From Bacteroidales bacterium (GTDB lineage Bacteria; Bacteroidota; Bacteroidia; Bacteroidales; UBA932), in NCBI GenBank assembly GCA_017471045.1, contig JAFUWZ010000017.1, positions 27,146 to 91,145 of the forward strand: a stretch of DNA of 64,000 nt, given 5' to 3'. Position 1 is the stretch's first letter; every line of letters begins with the position of its first letter. The position numbers and the translations under genes were made by a program. The notes beneath the pieces are model-generated. The model was not told where the DNA came from. It saw only the letters and a program-made list of their open reading frames with translations, and made no database searches. Below are positions 8,525 to 17,134 of the stretch, one piece after another.

Positions 8525-11500
8525 ATGAGTATCTATAGAAGTGCAGTCAACCATCCGGTCACGACGGCGCTGATCTTCATCGCTTTCATGATCTTCGGCA
8601 TCTTCTCGCTGTCGAAGACCTCGATCGCGCAGTTCCCGGAGTTCGACGCCAACGTGATCATGGTGATGTCGTCCTATCCGGGTGCGAGTGCCGCGGATAT
8701 CGAACAGAACCTGACCAAGACCCTGGAGAACTCGCTCAACGACGTGGCGAACCTCAAGAAGCTGAACTCCCGCTCCCGCGAGAACATCAGCCTGTTGACC
8801 CTGGAGTTCGAGTACGGCATTGACATCGAGGAGGCGACCAACGACGTCCGGGACAAGCTGGACATGGTCAATTCCCTGCTGCCCGACGGCGCTTCGGTGC
8901 CGGTCATCTTCAAGTTCAGCGCCGACGACATGCCGATCATGATCCTGTCGGCTACGGCCGACGAGTCGCTGCCCGGACTGGACAAGATCCTGGACGACAA
9001 GGTGGCGACCCCGCTGGCCCGCGTCAACGGCGTGGGAACGGTCGGTATCAACGGTGCGCCGACGCGTGAGATCCAGGTCTATTGCGATCCCAACAAGCTG
9101 CAGGCCTACGGGCTGAGCGTCAGCACGATTTCCCAGGTCATCGCGGGGGAGAACCGCAACCTGCCTTCCGGCAACATCGACATCGGCTCCGAGACCTACA
9201 ACCTGCGCGTGGAGAAGGAGTTCAAGGATCCTTCCGAGATCTTGGACATCGTCGTCGGCGCGGCCGGCGGACGCGCGGTCTATCTGCGCGACGTGGCCAC
9301 CGTCCGGGACGGCAAGGAAGAGAAGGAGCAGGAATCCTATACCAACGGCGTCCGTTCCGCCGGCATCGTGATCCAGAAGCAGAGCGGCGCCAACACGGTC
9401 AACGTCATCCGGGGCGTCAAGGCGCAACTGGAGCGGATCAAGCCCACCCTCCCGTCCGACATCGAGATCGTGACGGTCGTGGACTCGTCCGACAACATCA
9501 TCCATACGATCAACACCCTCAAGGAGACCATCCTGATCACCTTCCTGGTGGTCATGCTGGTTGTTTTCCTCTTCCTCGGACGCTGGCGTGCGACCTTCAT
9601 CATCGTCCTGTCGATCCCGATCGCGCTGCTCGCTTCGCTGGTCTATCTCTTCGCGACGGGCAACACGCTCAACATCATCTCGATGTCGGCCCTGTCCATT
9701 GCCATCGGCATGGTCGTGGACGATGCCATTGTGGTGCTGGAGAATGTCTCGACCCACTTGGAGCGGGGCGAGAAGCCCAAGGAGGCGGCTGTCCATGCGA
9801 CGGGCGAGGTCGGCATTTCGGTCATCGCTTCTACCCTGACGATGCTCTGCGTCTTCCTGCCCCTGACGATGGTCAAGGGAATGGCGGGCCTGATGTTCAA
9901 GCAGCTCGGCTGGATCGTCAGCATCATCATGATCGTCTCCACGACGGCGGCGCTGACCCTGGTCCCGATGCTGTGTTCGCGCATGCTGAAAGCCGGTCCC
10001 AAGACGGGCAAGCTGCACAATGCCATCTTCGGCCCCATCAATAAGGCGCTGGACGGCATCTCGCACGGCTACGCCCGCCTGATCGGATGGGCGACGTCGC
10101 ACCGGACCCTCGTGATCCTGGTCTCGCTCGCGATCTTCCTGCTGACCGTCGCCACGCTGGCTCCGGGCCTCAAGACGGAATTCTTCCCCTACAGCGACAA
10201 CGGCCGGCTGCAAGTCTCCGTCGAGCTGCCGGTCGGCACGGCGCAGAGCGTGACCGCGGAGGTCGCGGAGCGCCTGTACGAGCGCATCACCGAAGCGATG
10301 CCGGAGATCGTGCGCCTGAGCTACACCTTCGGCCAGGCCGACTCTGACAATACCTTCGCTTCCATGCAGAACAACGGCACGCATGTGCTCTCGATGAACA
10401 TCAACGTGGGCAGCATGGAGGACCGCAAACGGAGCACCGCCGAGCTGGCGGACGTGATCCGGGGGATCCTTGCCGACTTCCCGGAGATCCGGAAGGCCAA
10501 TGTCACCGAGGGCGGGGGCGGCATGGGCGGCATGTCGAGCGTGGCCGTGGAGATCTATGGCTACGATTTCGAGACCACCGACCGGGTTGCGGCCGAGATC
10601 CGCGAGAAGATGGCCGCCGATCCTTCCTATACGCAGGCGATTGTCTCCCGGGACCAGTACACGCCTGAGTACCAGATGGATTTCGACCGTACCAAGCTGG
10701 CCATCAACGGACTCAACTCGAGCACGGCGGGCGCGGCTTTCAGCGCGGCGATGAGCGGATCGGTGACCTCCTTCTACCGGGAGGACGGCGAAGAGTACAA
10801 CATCCGCGTGCGTTATGCGCCGGAATACCGCACCAGCATTGAGGACCTCGAAAACATCATCGTCTATAACCCGCAGGGGCGGGCGATCCGGATGAAAGAG
10901 CTCGGCTCCATCCGGGAGACCCGGGTCCCCCCGACCATCGAGCGCAAGGACCGTGAGCGCCTGATCACCGTGACCGGCATCGTGGCGCGGGGCAAAGCCC
11001 TGAGCGAGGCCGTCGAAGCGACGCAGCGCATCATTGATTCGTCGGATGTGCCGACCGAGTTGTCGGTCGTGATCGCGGGCGACTATGAGGACCAGCAGGA
11101 GATGTTCTCCGACCTGATGCTGCTGATCCTCCTGATCATCATCCTGGTCTATATGGTGATGGCCTCACAGTTCGAGTCCTTCATGGCCCCGTTCGTCATC
11201 ATGTTCTCCGTGCCGTTTGCCATCGTCGGCGTCCTGCTGGGCCTGCGGGCCACGGGCACGGCCCTCGGCATCATGGCGATGGTCGGCGTCATCATCCTGC
11301 TGGGCATCGTGGTGAAGAACGGCATCGTGCTGATCGACTATACGATCCTGTGCCGCGAGCGCGGGATGGGGATTGTGGAGTCTTCGGTCACGGCGGCCCG
11401 CAGCCGTCTGCGTCCGATCCTGATGACCACGCTCACCACCGTCCTCGGCATGCTTCCGATGGCGCTGGGCCGGGGCGAAGGATCGGAACTGTGGCGCGGC

Positions 11501-11638
11501 CTGGGCATGACGGTGGTGTGGGGCCTGTCGATCTCGACCTTGGTCACCCTGGTCCTGATCCCGACGGTGTACTGCACTTTTACGACCTGGCAGGAGCGGC
11601 GGAAAGCGAAAAAAACGGCTAAAGCGAATGTACGATGA
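8525..11638 (+). CDS. RND-family inner-membrane efflux pump (HAE1/AcrB-like)
   Basis: 1037 residues, normal for a hydrophobe/amphiphile RND pump: 12 predicted membrane segments and two large periplasmic loops. The proton-relay aspartates are present in GMVVDDAIVVLENV (Asp399 and Asp400) and the partner lysine in GIVVKNGIVLIDY (Lys931). These match AcrB Asp407/Asp408/Lys940 in context, so the pump should be proton-driven. The charged CusA/CzcA heavy-metal motif is not obvious; the DD pair is more like drug or lipid exporters. The stop overlaps the start of the PII-like gene by 4 nt (ATGA). Confidence 0.95.
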   Translation: MSIYRSAVNHPVTTALIFIAFMIFGIFSLSKTSIAQFPEFDANVIMVMSSYPGASAADIEQNLTKTLENSLNDVANLKKLNSRSRENISLLTLEFEYGIDIEEATNDVRDKLDMVNSLLPDGASVPVIFKFSADDMPIMILSATADESLPGLDKILDDKVATPLARVNGVGTVGINGAPTREIQVYCDPNKLQAYGLSVSTISQVIAGENRNLPSGNIDIGSETYNLRVEKEFKDPSEILDIVVGAAGGRAVYLRDVATVRDGKEEKEQESYTNGVRSAGIVIQKQSGANTVNVIRGVKAQLERIKPTLPSDIEIVTVVDSSDNIIHTINTLKETILITFLVVMLVVFLFLGRWRATFIIVLSIPIALLASLVYLFATGNTLNIISMSALSIAIGMVVDDAIVVLENVSTHLERGEKPKEAAVHATGEVGISVIASTLTMLCVFLPLTMVKGMAGLMFKQLGWIVSIIMIVSTTAALTLVPMLCSRMLKAGPKTGKLHNAIFGPINKALDGISHGYARLIGWATSHRTLVILVSLAIFLLTVATLAPGLKTEFFPYSDNGRLQVSVELPVGTAQSVTAEVAERLYERITEAMPEIVRLSYTFGQADSDNTFASMQNNGTHVLSMNINVGSMEDRKRSTAELADVIRGILADFPEIRKANVTEGGGGMGGMSSVAVEIYGYDFETTDRVAAEIREKMAADPSYTQAIVSRDQYTPEYQMDFDRTKLAINGLNSSTAGAAFSAAMSGSVTSFYREDGEEYNIRVRYAPEYRTSIEDLENIIVYNPQGRAIRMKELGSIRETRVPPTIERKDRERLITVTGIVARGKALSEAVEATQRIIDSSDVPTELSVVIAGDYEDQQEMFSDLMLLILLIIILVYMVMASQFESFMAPFVIMFSVPFAIVGVLLGLRATGTALGIMAMVGVIILLGIVVKNGIVLIDYTILCRERGMGIVESSVTAARSRLRPILMTTLTTVLGMLPMALGRGEGSELWRGLGMTVVWGLSISTLVTLVLIPTVYCTFTTWQERRKAKKTAKANVR

Positions 11639-11928
11639 AAGCGATCTTCATATCTTTCAACCAAGCTTATAACGACGAGATTGTCGAACTGTTGGAACGT
11701 CACGGCCAGCGTGGATACACCCGCTGGAACGACATCCTCGGCCGCGGCAGCGCTGACGGTGAGCCACACTACGGCAGCCACGCCTGGCCGGTCCAGAACA
11801 TGGCCATCCTCACGGTCGTCGAGGACGACCGGGTCGATCCCATCCTCGCGGACATCGCCGAAACCGACCGCGCTTCCCTGGACCTGGGCCTCCGCGCCTT
11901 TGTCTGGGACATCACGGATCAGTATTGA
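11635..11928 (+). CDS. Small PII-like (ferredoxin-fold) protein coupled to the RND pump
   Basis: 97 residues, no signal peptide. The pattern of a short N-terminal strand (MKAIFISFNQAY), a helix (NDEIVELLERHG), a glycine-rich loop (RGYTRWNDILGRGSADG), a strand (NMAILTVVEDD) and a second helix resembles the PII/CutA superfamily. A PII new group (PII-NG) has been described next to RND efflux genes, and this gene fits that context. The ATGA overlap with the pump gene implies translational coupling. Residues needed for nucleotide binding by classical PII cannot be confirmed. A sensory or regulatory role for the pump is inference. Confidence 0.65.
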   Translation: MKAIFISFNQAYNDEIVELLERHGQRGYTRWNDILGRGSADGEPHYGSHAWPVQNMAILTVVEDDRVDPILADIAETDRASLDLGLRAFVWDITDQY

Positions 11929-12013
11929 AGCCTGGCCGCCGCACCACTCGGGGGGCAGCAGAAAGTTTTACCCCTTCGGGGAATGCTGCCCCAAGTGGTG
12001 CGGCGGCCTGGCT
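11929..12013. repeat. Long hairpin element, copy 1 (conserved head, variable arms)
   Basis: Left arm 11929-11960 and right arm 11984-12013 are complementary over ~30 bp, with one T-T mismatch, one C-A mismatch and a 2-nt bulge. The head (11961-11983) contains TTTTACCCCTTCGGG and itself can fold as CCCC-TTC-GGGG. The same head, with one extra T, is found in inverted orientation in a second long hairpin at 63807-63887 whose arms differ in sequence. This copy begins one base after the stop of the PII-like gene and its right arm abuts the trxA -33 box. It could serve as a terminator, but no T-run follows. Confidence 0.85.
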
Positions 12014-12043
12014 TGCAAAAACACACGAAATTAACTATATTTG
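12013..12043 (+). promoter_or_regulatory. trxA-operon promoter
   Basis: TTG at 12013-12015, a 20-nt spacer and a full-consensus TATATTTG at 12036-12043, 25 nt upstream of the trxA ATG. The -33 TTG overlaps the outermost base of the long hairpin's right arm. Confidence 0.75.
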
Positions 12044-12068
12044 TCAAATACGATAAACAACTGTTATT

Positions 12069-12383
12069 ATGGCTAACGTTATTACCAATACGAATTTCCA
12101 GGAACTGCTCGCCGGTGACAAGCCGGTGCTGGTCGATTTCTGGGCCACCTGGTGCGGCCCCTGCCGCATCCTTTCTCCCACCGTGGATGAGATCGCGGAG
12201 GAGTATGCCGACCGGATCACGGTCGCGAAGTGCAATGTCGATGACGCGGAGGAGGTCGCGATGCAGTACCGCATCATGAGCATCCCTACGCTCCTGTTCT
12301 TCAAGAACGGGGAAGTCGTGGACAAGCGTGTCGGCGTCGTCTCCAAGGATGAAATTGTGTCAATCATCAACTCGATCGCTTAA
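12069..12383 (+). CDS. trxA: Thioredoxin
   Basis: 104 residues, single thioredoxin domain with the active site WCGPC at residues 28-32 and the cis-proline segment SIPTLLFFKNGE. No signal peptide, so it is cytoplasmic: a general disulfide reductant dependent on thioredoxin reductase. It is the first gene of a run of eight same-strand genes with gaps of 12 nt or less. The next gene starts 3 nt after its stop. Confidence 0.95.
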   Translation: MANVITNTNFQELLAGDKPVLVDFWATWCGPCRILSPTVDEIAEEYADRITVAKCNVDDAEEVAMQYRIMSIPTLLFFKNGEVVDKRVGVVSKDEIVSIINSIA

Positions 12384-12386
12384 GTC

Positions 12387-12983
12387 ATGAAGAGATTGTT
12401 CGTCGCTGCGCTGGCCCTGTTGCTGTCGGTTGGCGCGTTTGCCGAAGGTTTCGGACTCGTGGGAGGATTTACCTCTTCCCAGATGGAGATGAAGGACGTC
12501 AATTTCAAGTCCAGCGCCGGCATCCATGCCGGTCTCGCGTACAACCTTCCCCTGGGCGCGGGCTTCGCGCTGCAGCCGGAGTTGCTGTACAATGTCAAAG
12601 GTTTCAACTGGGGAGCCGAAAGCAGCGATGTGCTCAAGGAAAAGGCCAAGTTCGGCTATGTCGAGCTTCCGGTCCAGCTCCAGTGGGGACTCGATCTGGT
12701 GATGCTGCGTCCCTATGTCCTGGCCGAGCCTTTCGTCGGCTATGCCGTGTCGGGCAAGAAAGTCCTGGGTGGCACAGAGGCCAAGGTGGACTGGGAGGGC
12801 ATGAAGTCCCGTCTGGAATACGGCTTGGGGATCGGTGCCGGCATCGAAGTGTACAACCGGATCCAGGTCGCCTTCAAGTATTACTGGAACTTCGAGGACG
12901 CTACCCAGTGGAACCAGGTGAGTGACAAGGTCAAAGCCAAGAGTTTCAGCGGCCTGGTCTTCACGGCCGGAATCTTCTTCTAG
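12387..12983 (+). CDS. Outer-membrane beta-barrel protein (PorT-like family)
   Basis: 198 residues. A signal peptide (MKRLFVAALALLLSVGAFA) is followed by alternating hydrophobic/polar strands typical of the small 8-stranded barrels annotated as PorT or OMP beta-brl domain proteins. The C-terminus FSGLVFTAGIFF ends in an aromatic residue, as required by the BAM beta-signal. Strands such as YVELPVQLQWGLDL and LRPYVLAEPFVGYAVSG are family-like. It sits 3 nt after trxA and 3 nt before the LOG gene. Specific function is unknown. Confidence 0.8.
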   Translation: MKRLFVAALALLLSVGAFAEGFGLVGGFTSSQMEMKDVNFKSSAGIHAGLAYNLPLGAGFALQPELLYNVKGFNWGAESSDVLKEKAKFGYVELPVQLQWGLDLVMLRPYVLAEPFVGYAVSGKKVLGGTEAKVDWEGMKSRLEYGLGIGAGIEVYNRIQVAFKYYWNFEDATQWNQVSDKVKAKSFSGLVFTAGIFF

Positions 12984-12986
12984 CCG

Positions 12987-13517
12987 ATGGAGGGGAAGGT
13001 AGCTGTCTTTTACTGCTCGGCGAGTTTCGATATCGACCCCAAATACAACCAGGCTGCCCGGGAGTATGTCCGTGCCGCTTGTCGTCACGGATACGCCATC
13101 TCGTCCGGCGGGACGACCAAAGGCACGATGAAGGTAGTGGTCGATACGGCCCGGGAATGTGGCGCCCCGACGAAGGGCGTCATTCCCCGTTTTATGAACG
13201 AAGTGGTCCACCCGGATCTGGACGAACTGATCTGGACGGATACCATGGCCGAGCGCAAGGAGCGGCTGCGGGACGATGCGACGCTGGTTGTCGCCCTGCC
13301 GGGCGGCATCGGGACGCTGGACGAGTGGTTCGAGACCCTGACGCTGGCCAAACTCGGCCGCTTTGCCGGCAAGGTCATCGCCGCCAACGTGGACGGTTTT
13401 TATGATCATTTGAAGGAATTGCTCGACACTTACGTGGAGCAGGGGATGCTGGATCGGAAGTCTCGCGGATTGGCCCTGTTCGTCGACTCGGTCGAGGAGT
13501 TCGAAGCTTTGCTGTAG
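12987..13517 (+). CDS. LOG-family nucleotide phosphoribohydrolase
   Basis: 176 residues. It carries the LOG (lonely guy) signature PGGIGTLDEWFE (residues 105-116) and an upstream MAERKERL that supplies the conserved Arg/Lys. SSGGTTKGTM (about 39-48) forms the nucleotide-binding loop. Family members hydrolyse nucleoside 5'-monophosphates, in plants and some bacteria cytokinin riboside monophosphates, to base and ribose 5-phosphate. In Bacteroidales the physiological substrate is unclear. The stop TAG is immediately followed by the ATG of the polyprenyl synthase gene. Confidence 0.88.
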   Translation: MEGKVAVFYCSASFDIDPKYNQAAREYVRAACRHGYAISSGGTTKGTMKVVVDTARECGAPTKGVIPRFMNEVVHPDLDELIWTDTMAERKERLRDDATLVVALPGGIGTLDEWFETLTLAKLGRFAGKVIAANVDGFYDHLKELLDTYVEQGMLDRKSRGLALFVDSVEEFEALL

Positions 13518-14501
13518 ATGGATTTCATTCGGGAGTACCAGGCGTTTCTCCAGCCGGACTGGAGCGAGGTGGCCGGCTTGATGCAGGAGGCCCTGCAGAG
13601 CGACATCCGCCTGCTGAACCAGGCCAACGCCCACATCCTGTCGCACAACGGCAAGATGCTGCGGCCTGCGCTGTCGCTGCTCGTGGGGCGCGCCTGTGCT
13701 GGCTCCGTGGACGGGAACGGCCGCAAGATCGCCGCCGCCGCGGAGCTGATGCACAACGCGACCCTGCTGCACGACGACGTGGCGGACCGCAGTGCCGAGC
13801 GCCGCGGCGTCCCGACGACCTCCTCCCTGATGGGCAATGACGCCGCCGTGTTGCTGGGCGACTACTGGCTGGTCAAGGCGATGGACCTGATCCTCTCCTG
13901 CGGCCCCCACAGCGAGCGCTGCATCCGGATCTTCTCGAAGACGCTCTCCGACCTGGCCGAAGGGGAGATGCTGCAGTTGCAAAAGGCGGTCCAGGGGGAT
14001 ACCTCCCGGGATGATTATTTCCGGATCATCTACTCCAAGACCGCTTCGCTTTTCGAGGCGGCGTGTGTCTCGGCGGCGGTCTGTGCGGGTGCGCCGGACG
14101 AGCTGCTCGAAGCGGCGCGCGAGTTCGGCATCCGGGTCGGCATCGCATTCCAGATCCAGGACGACATCCTGGACTACACGGCGACCGATGCGCTGGGCAA
14201 GCCGACGGGGATGGACCTGAAGGAGAAGAAGATCACGCTGCCGCTGCTGGGCGCCCTGCTCGCCGTCAGCGACGAGCGCAACCGGCTGGTGCGGCGCATG
14301 GTCTGCGAGATCGATTCGCACCCGGAGCACCCTGCGCGCATCCGGGAATTTGTCCTGCAGGAGGGCGGCATCGCGTATGCGGCCTCCGTGCTGGAGGAGT
14401 ATGTCGCCAAGGCGCAGGAAGCGCTCCGCGTTTTCCCGGCCGGGGAAGCGGTGGCGATGCTTTCTGCCCTGACGCGTTTTATCGGAACGAGAACGGTATG
14501 A
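13518..14501 (+). CDS. Trans-polyprenyl diphosphate synthase
   Basis: 327 residues. Both aspartate-rich motifs are intact: first motif DDVAD (86-90) within LLHDDVADRSAERRG, second motif DDILD (215-219) followed by GKPTGMDLKEKKITLPLLG. It condenses isopentenyl diphosphate onto an allylic diphosphate to make a long-chain polyprenyl diphosphate, probably for the menaquinone side chain. The chain length cannot be told from motifs alone. It starts directly after the LOG stop and its TGA overlaps the holB ATG (ATGA). Confidence 0.92.
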   Translation: MDFIREYQAFLQPDWSEVAGLMQEALQSDIRLLNQANAHILSHNGKMLRPALSLLVGRACAGSVDGNGRKIAAAAELMHNATLLHDDVADRSAERRGVPTTSSLMGNDAAVLLGDYWLVKAMDLILSCGPHSERCIRIFSKTLSDLAEGEMLQLQKAVQGDTSRDDYFRIIYSKTASLFEAACVSAAVCAGAPDELLEAAREFGIRVGIAFQIQDDILDYTATDALGKPTGMDLKEKKITLPLLGALLAVSDERNRLVRRMVCEIDSHPEHPARIREFVLQEGGIAYAASVLEEYVAKAQEALRVFPAGEAVAMLSALTRFIGTRTV

Positions 14502-15526
14502 GGTTTTGTGAGATACAGGGGAACGACGACGTGAAGCGGGCGCTGGCCGGAATGGTGGACGCCGGCAAGGTGCCGCACGCCATCCTCTTCCACGAGGATG
14601 ACGGCTGCGGTGCGGTGCCGATGTGCGTCGCCTTCCTGCAGTATCTTTTCTGCCCGGACCGGGCGGGAGGGGATTCGTGCGGACGCTGCCCGTCCTGCAA
14701 CAAGGTTGCCAAGCTGATCCACCCGGACATCCATTTCGTCTATCCGGTGACGGGCGGATCGCTGATCCCGTCCAGTGCCAAGCCGACGGCGCTCTCCTAT
14801 GTCAAGCAGTGGCGGGATCTGGTCCTGGGCAACCCTTATTTCACCGAGCGCGATCTGGGCGAGGCGCTCGGGATCGAAGGCAAGGCGTCCCTGATCTCTG
14901 TCGCCGAGGCGCGGGAGATCCTGGGCCGGCTGTCGTTCCATTCGCTGGAAGGCGGATGGCGGGCGGTCGTGGTGTACTTGCCGGAGAAGATGAATGCCGA
15001 TGCGGCCAACCGGCTGCTCAAGTCGATCGAGGAGCCGCCGGAGCGGACGCTGTTCCTGCTTGTGACCCATGCGCCCGAAAAGGTCCTGCCGACGATCTCA
15101 TCCCGCTGCCAGCACATCCGGCTGATGCCGGTGCGGCGTCCCGGTGCGGCCGCGGGGGCCGAGGAGGCGGAAGAGCGCGAATTGATGACGGCCTTGCTGT
15201 CTGCCATTCTGGCGAGGGACCTGTCCGAAGCCCTGGAGACGGGGGAGGCCATTGCGGCCCTGCCGTCCCGCGAACGGATCAAATCCTTCCTGCACTATGC
15301 GTCCCGGATGCTGCGCAACGTGTTCCTGATCCAGCAGCATCTCCCAGCCCTGTCGGACGCGGAGGACGTGGAGGAGGAAGACCTGCACCGCTTCGCTTCC
15401 GGCTTGAAGCGTTCGTATCCCCGGTCGGTGCTGCCGCTGCTGGACCGCAGCGCGATGTTGATCGACCGGAATGTCAATGCCAAGATCGTCCTGTGTGATC
15501 TGGTCAACAAAATGTTCGTGTTATGA
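14498..15526 (+). CDS. holB: DNA polymerase III delta' subunit
   Basis: 342 residues from the ATG that overlaps the upstream stop by 4 nt. The open frame extends further upstream only as a shadow of the synthase gene. The protein is an AAA+ clamp-loader fold with a zinc-binding cluster CGRCPSCNK. Next come the sensor-region segment MNADAANRLLKSIEEPPE and SSRCQHIRL, the usual delta'/gamma arginine-finger SRC motif. It stays cytoplasmic as part of the replication clamp loader. The next gene overlaps it by 4 nt. Confidence 0.93.
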   Translation: MRFCEIQGNDDVKRALAGMVDAGKVPHAILFHEDDGCGAVPMCVAFLQYLFCPDRAGGDSCGRCPSCNKVAKLIHPDIHFVYPVTGGSLIPSSAKPTALSYVKQWRDLVLGNPYFTERDLGEALGIEGKASLISVAEAREILGRLSFHSLEGGWRAVVVYLPEKMNADAANRLLKSIEEPPERTLFLLVTHAPEKVLPTISSRCQHIRLMPVRRPGAAAGAEEAEERELMTALLSAILARDLSEALETGEAIAALPSRERIKSFLHYASRMLRNVFLIQQHLPALSDAEDVEEEDLHRFASGLKRSYPRSVLPLLDRSAMLIDRNVNAKIVLCDLVNKMFVL

Positions 15527-16716
15527 ATAACGAGAAAGAATCCATACAGTACGATTGCTACCGCGGCTGCACGGTGACGACCGATGCAGCAACCGGGGAG
15601 CAGACGTGTACCTACCGGCGGGGCTGCTGCAAGCTCCGGGATTACGATTATCTCAGGGGGGTGCCCCAGGAGCGCTACAAGGACCTCTATGAGGTGCGCT
15701 TCAAGAATACGCGCAAGGGCTTCTATATCAATGCGTCCGGCCAGAGTGTCGGGCAAGGTGACATGGTGGTCGTCGAGGCGATGAGCGGGCATGATCTGGG
15801 CATCGTGACGCTCGAGGGCGCGATGGTGGCCCGGCAGATGAAGTGCAAGGGCGTGGATCCCGCGACGGCCGAGTTCAAGAAGATCTACCGCAAGGCGCGT
15901 TCCTTCGACATTGCGAAGTGGCAGGAAGCGATCGCCCGTGAGCACGAGACCATGATCAAGGCGCGCCGGATCGCGACGGAGATGGGTCTCGAGATGAAGA
16001 TCGGGGACGTGGAGTTCCAGGGTGACGGGACCAAGGCCATCTTCTATTATATTGCGGACGGCCGTGTGGATTTTCGCCAGTTGATCAAGGTCTTCGCCGA
16101 GGAGTTCCGTATCCGGATCGAGATGAAGCAGATCGGCGCGCGCCAGGAGGCGGGGCTGATCGGCGGCCTGGGCGTGTGCGGCCGCGAATTGTGCTGCGCC
16201 AATTATATCACCAATTTCCAGTCGATTACGACCGGTGCGGCGCGGGTGCAGGACCTGTCCCTCAATCCGCAGAAGCTCGCCGGGCAGTGCGGCAAGCTCA
16301 AGTGCTGTCTCAATTACGAGGTGGCGACCTACCAGGATGCGCAGTCCCGGATCCCCCGGGTCAGCGAGCCGCTGGAGTTCGAGGACGGCCTGGCGTACCT
16401 GGTCAAGACCGACGTGCTGCGGGGCATGATGTTCTTCTCTTATGAGAAAGGATCGATGGCTGACCTGTATGCGCTGACGGCCTCCGAGGTACAGGAAGTG
16501 ATCAAGATGAACCGCAACGGGCTGAAGCCCGTATCCTTGAAGAGTGAGCCGGAGCTCTCGGCTCCGGATTTCGTCAGCGCCGTGGGTGATGACAGCATCA
16601 CACGTTTCGACAAACCGAAGGGCCGGAAAGGCGGCAAGGGCCGCCGCAACCGTCCCAAAGGAAACGGGGGCAAGGAGAACGGCAAGGGAGGCCCCGGTCC
16701 GGGGGCTGCATCTTAA
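15523..16716 (+). CDS. ricT: PSP1-domain protein, RicT/YaaT-like
   Basis: 397 residues. The cysteine-rich C-terminal signature GLGVCGRELCCA and CGKLKCCLNYE is diagnostic of the PSP1/RicT family; in Bacillus RicT belongs to an Fe-S-containing RicA-RicF-RicT complex affecting RNase Y. A further cluster of cysteines lies near the N-terminus (YDCYRGC and YRRGCCK). The C-terminal ~35 residues are a basic Lys/Gly/Arg/Asn-rich tail that could contact RNA. It overlaps holB by 4 nt, an arrangement common in Bacteroidales where holB, the PSP1 gene and gldH are neighbours. The partners are not in this window. Confidence 0.9.
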   Translation: MNNEKESIQYDCYRGCTVTTDAATGEQTCTYRRGCCKLRDYDYLRGVPQERYKDLYEVRFKNTRKGFYINASGQSVGQGDMVVVEAMSGHDLGIVTLEGAMVARQMKCKGVDPATAEFKKIYRKARSFDIAKWQEAIAREHETMIKARRIATEMGLEMKIGDVEFQGDGTKAIFYYIADGRVDFRQLIKVFAEEFRIRIEMKQIGARQEAGLIGGLGVCGRELCCANYITNFQSITTGAARVQDLSLNPQKLAGQCGKLKCCLNYEVATYQDAQSRIPRVSEPLEFEDGLAYLVKTDVLRGMMFFSYEKGSMADLYALTASEVQEVIKMNRNGLKPVSLKSEPELSAPDFVSAVGDDSITRFDKPKGRKGGKGRRNRPKGNGGKENGKGGPGPGAAS

Positions 16717-16728
16717 AATTTCCGGGCT

Positions 16729-17133
16729 ATGTGGTTCGACCGGTTGATCATCGCGTGCTTGGGGGTGCTGCTCCTGGGGGGGGCGGCGGCCTGTTCGCGG
16801 CCGGCGACCGATGAGCAATACGTCTTCGACGATGGCAGCGGGCAGTTCGACTTCGATCTTGACCTGAGTGATTCGCTGTGCGTCTATGACCTGTTTTTCT
16901 ATACACGGCTTGAGTCCCGGCTCGCACCGCCCGGATTCCCGGTCCGGGTCTATCTGACGTCCCCGTCGGGGGAACGTTACAGCGAGTCGCTGTTCTATGA
17001 CGCATCAGCGTCGCTGGTCGTGCCCTACCGCACGGACTTGGAGCCGGTGGAATATGGCCTGTGGCAGCTGTCGGTGCGGGCCCGGGCCGAGGGGCTGAAG
17101 GGCCTGGGACTGATCTGTACGCGAAAATATTGA
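16729..17133 (+). CDS. GldH-like lipoprotein
   Basis: 134 residues. Signal peptide with lipobox LGGAAAC (Cys22). The remainder is a small beta-rich domain containing VYDLFFYTRLESR and ending GLGLICTRKY. Sequence similarity to gliding lipoprotein GldH is only moderate by eye. The position directly after the PSP1 gene and before trmB is the usual gldH neighbourhood in Bacteroidales, and it is shorter than typical GldH (~155 residues). In non-gliding gut species GldH homologues persist without known function. Assignment rests on length, lipobox and context. Confidence 0.6.
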   Translation: MWFDRLIIACLGVLLLGGAAACSRPATDEQYVFDDGSGQFDFDLDLSDSLCVYDLFFYTRLESRLAPPGFPVRVYLTSPSGERYSESLFYDASASLVVPYRTDLEPVEYGLWQLSVRARAEGLKGLGLICTRKY

Positions 17134-17134
17134 T

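Noticed and set aside
7934-10384. Long open reading frame on the minus strand opposite the RND pump genes
   Set aside because: It mirrors the strong third-position GC bias of the real plus-strand genes; its translation is rich in His, Arg and Asp with no family motif. The same applies to the minus-strand frames opposite 22475-25591, 27087-30143, 36149-39997 and 41341-43671.
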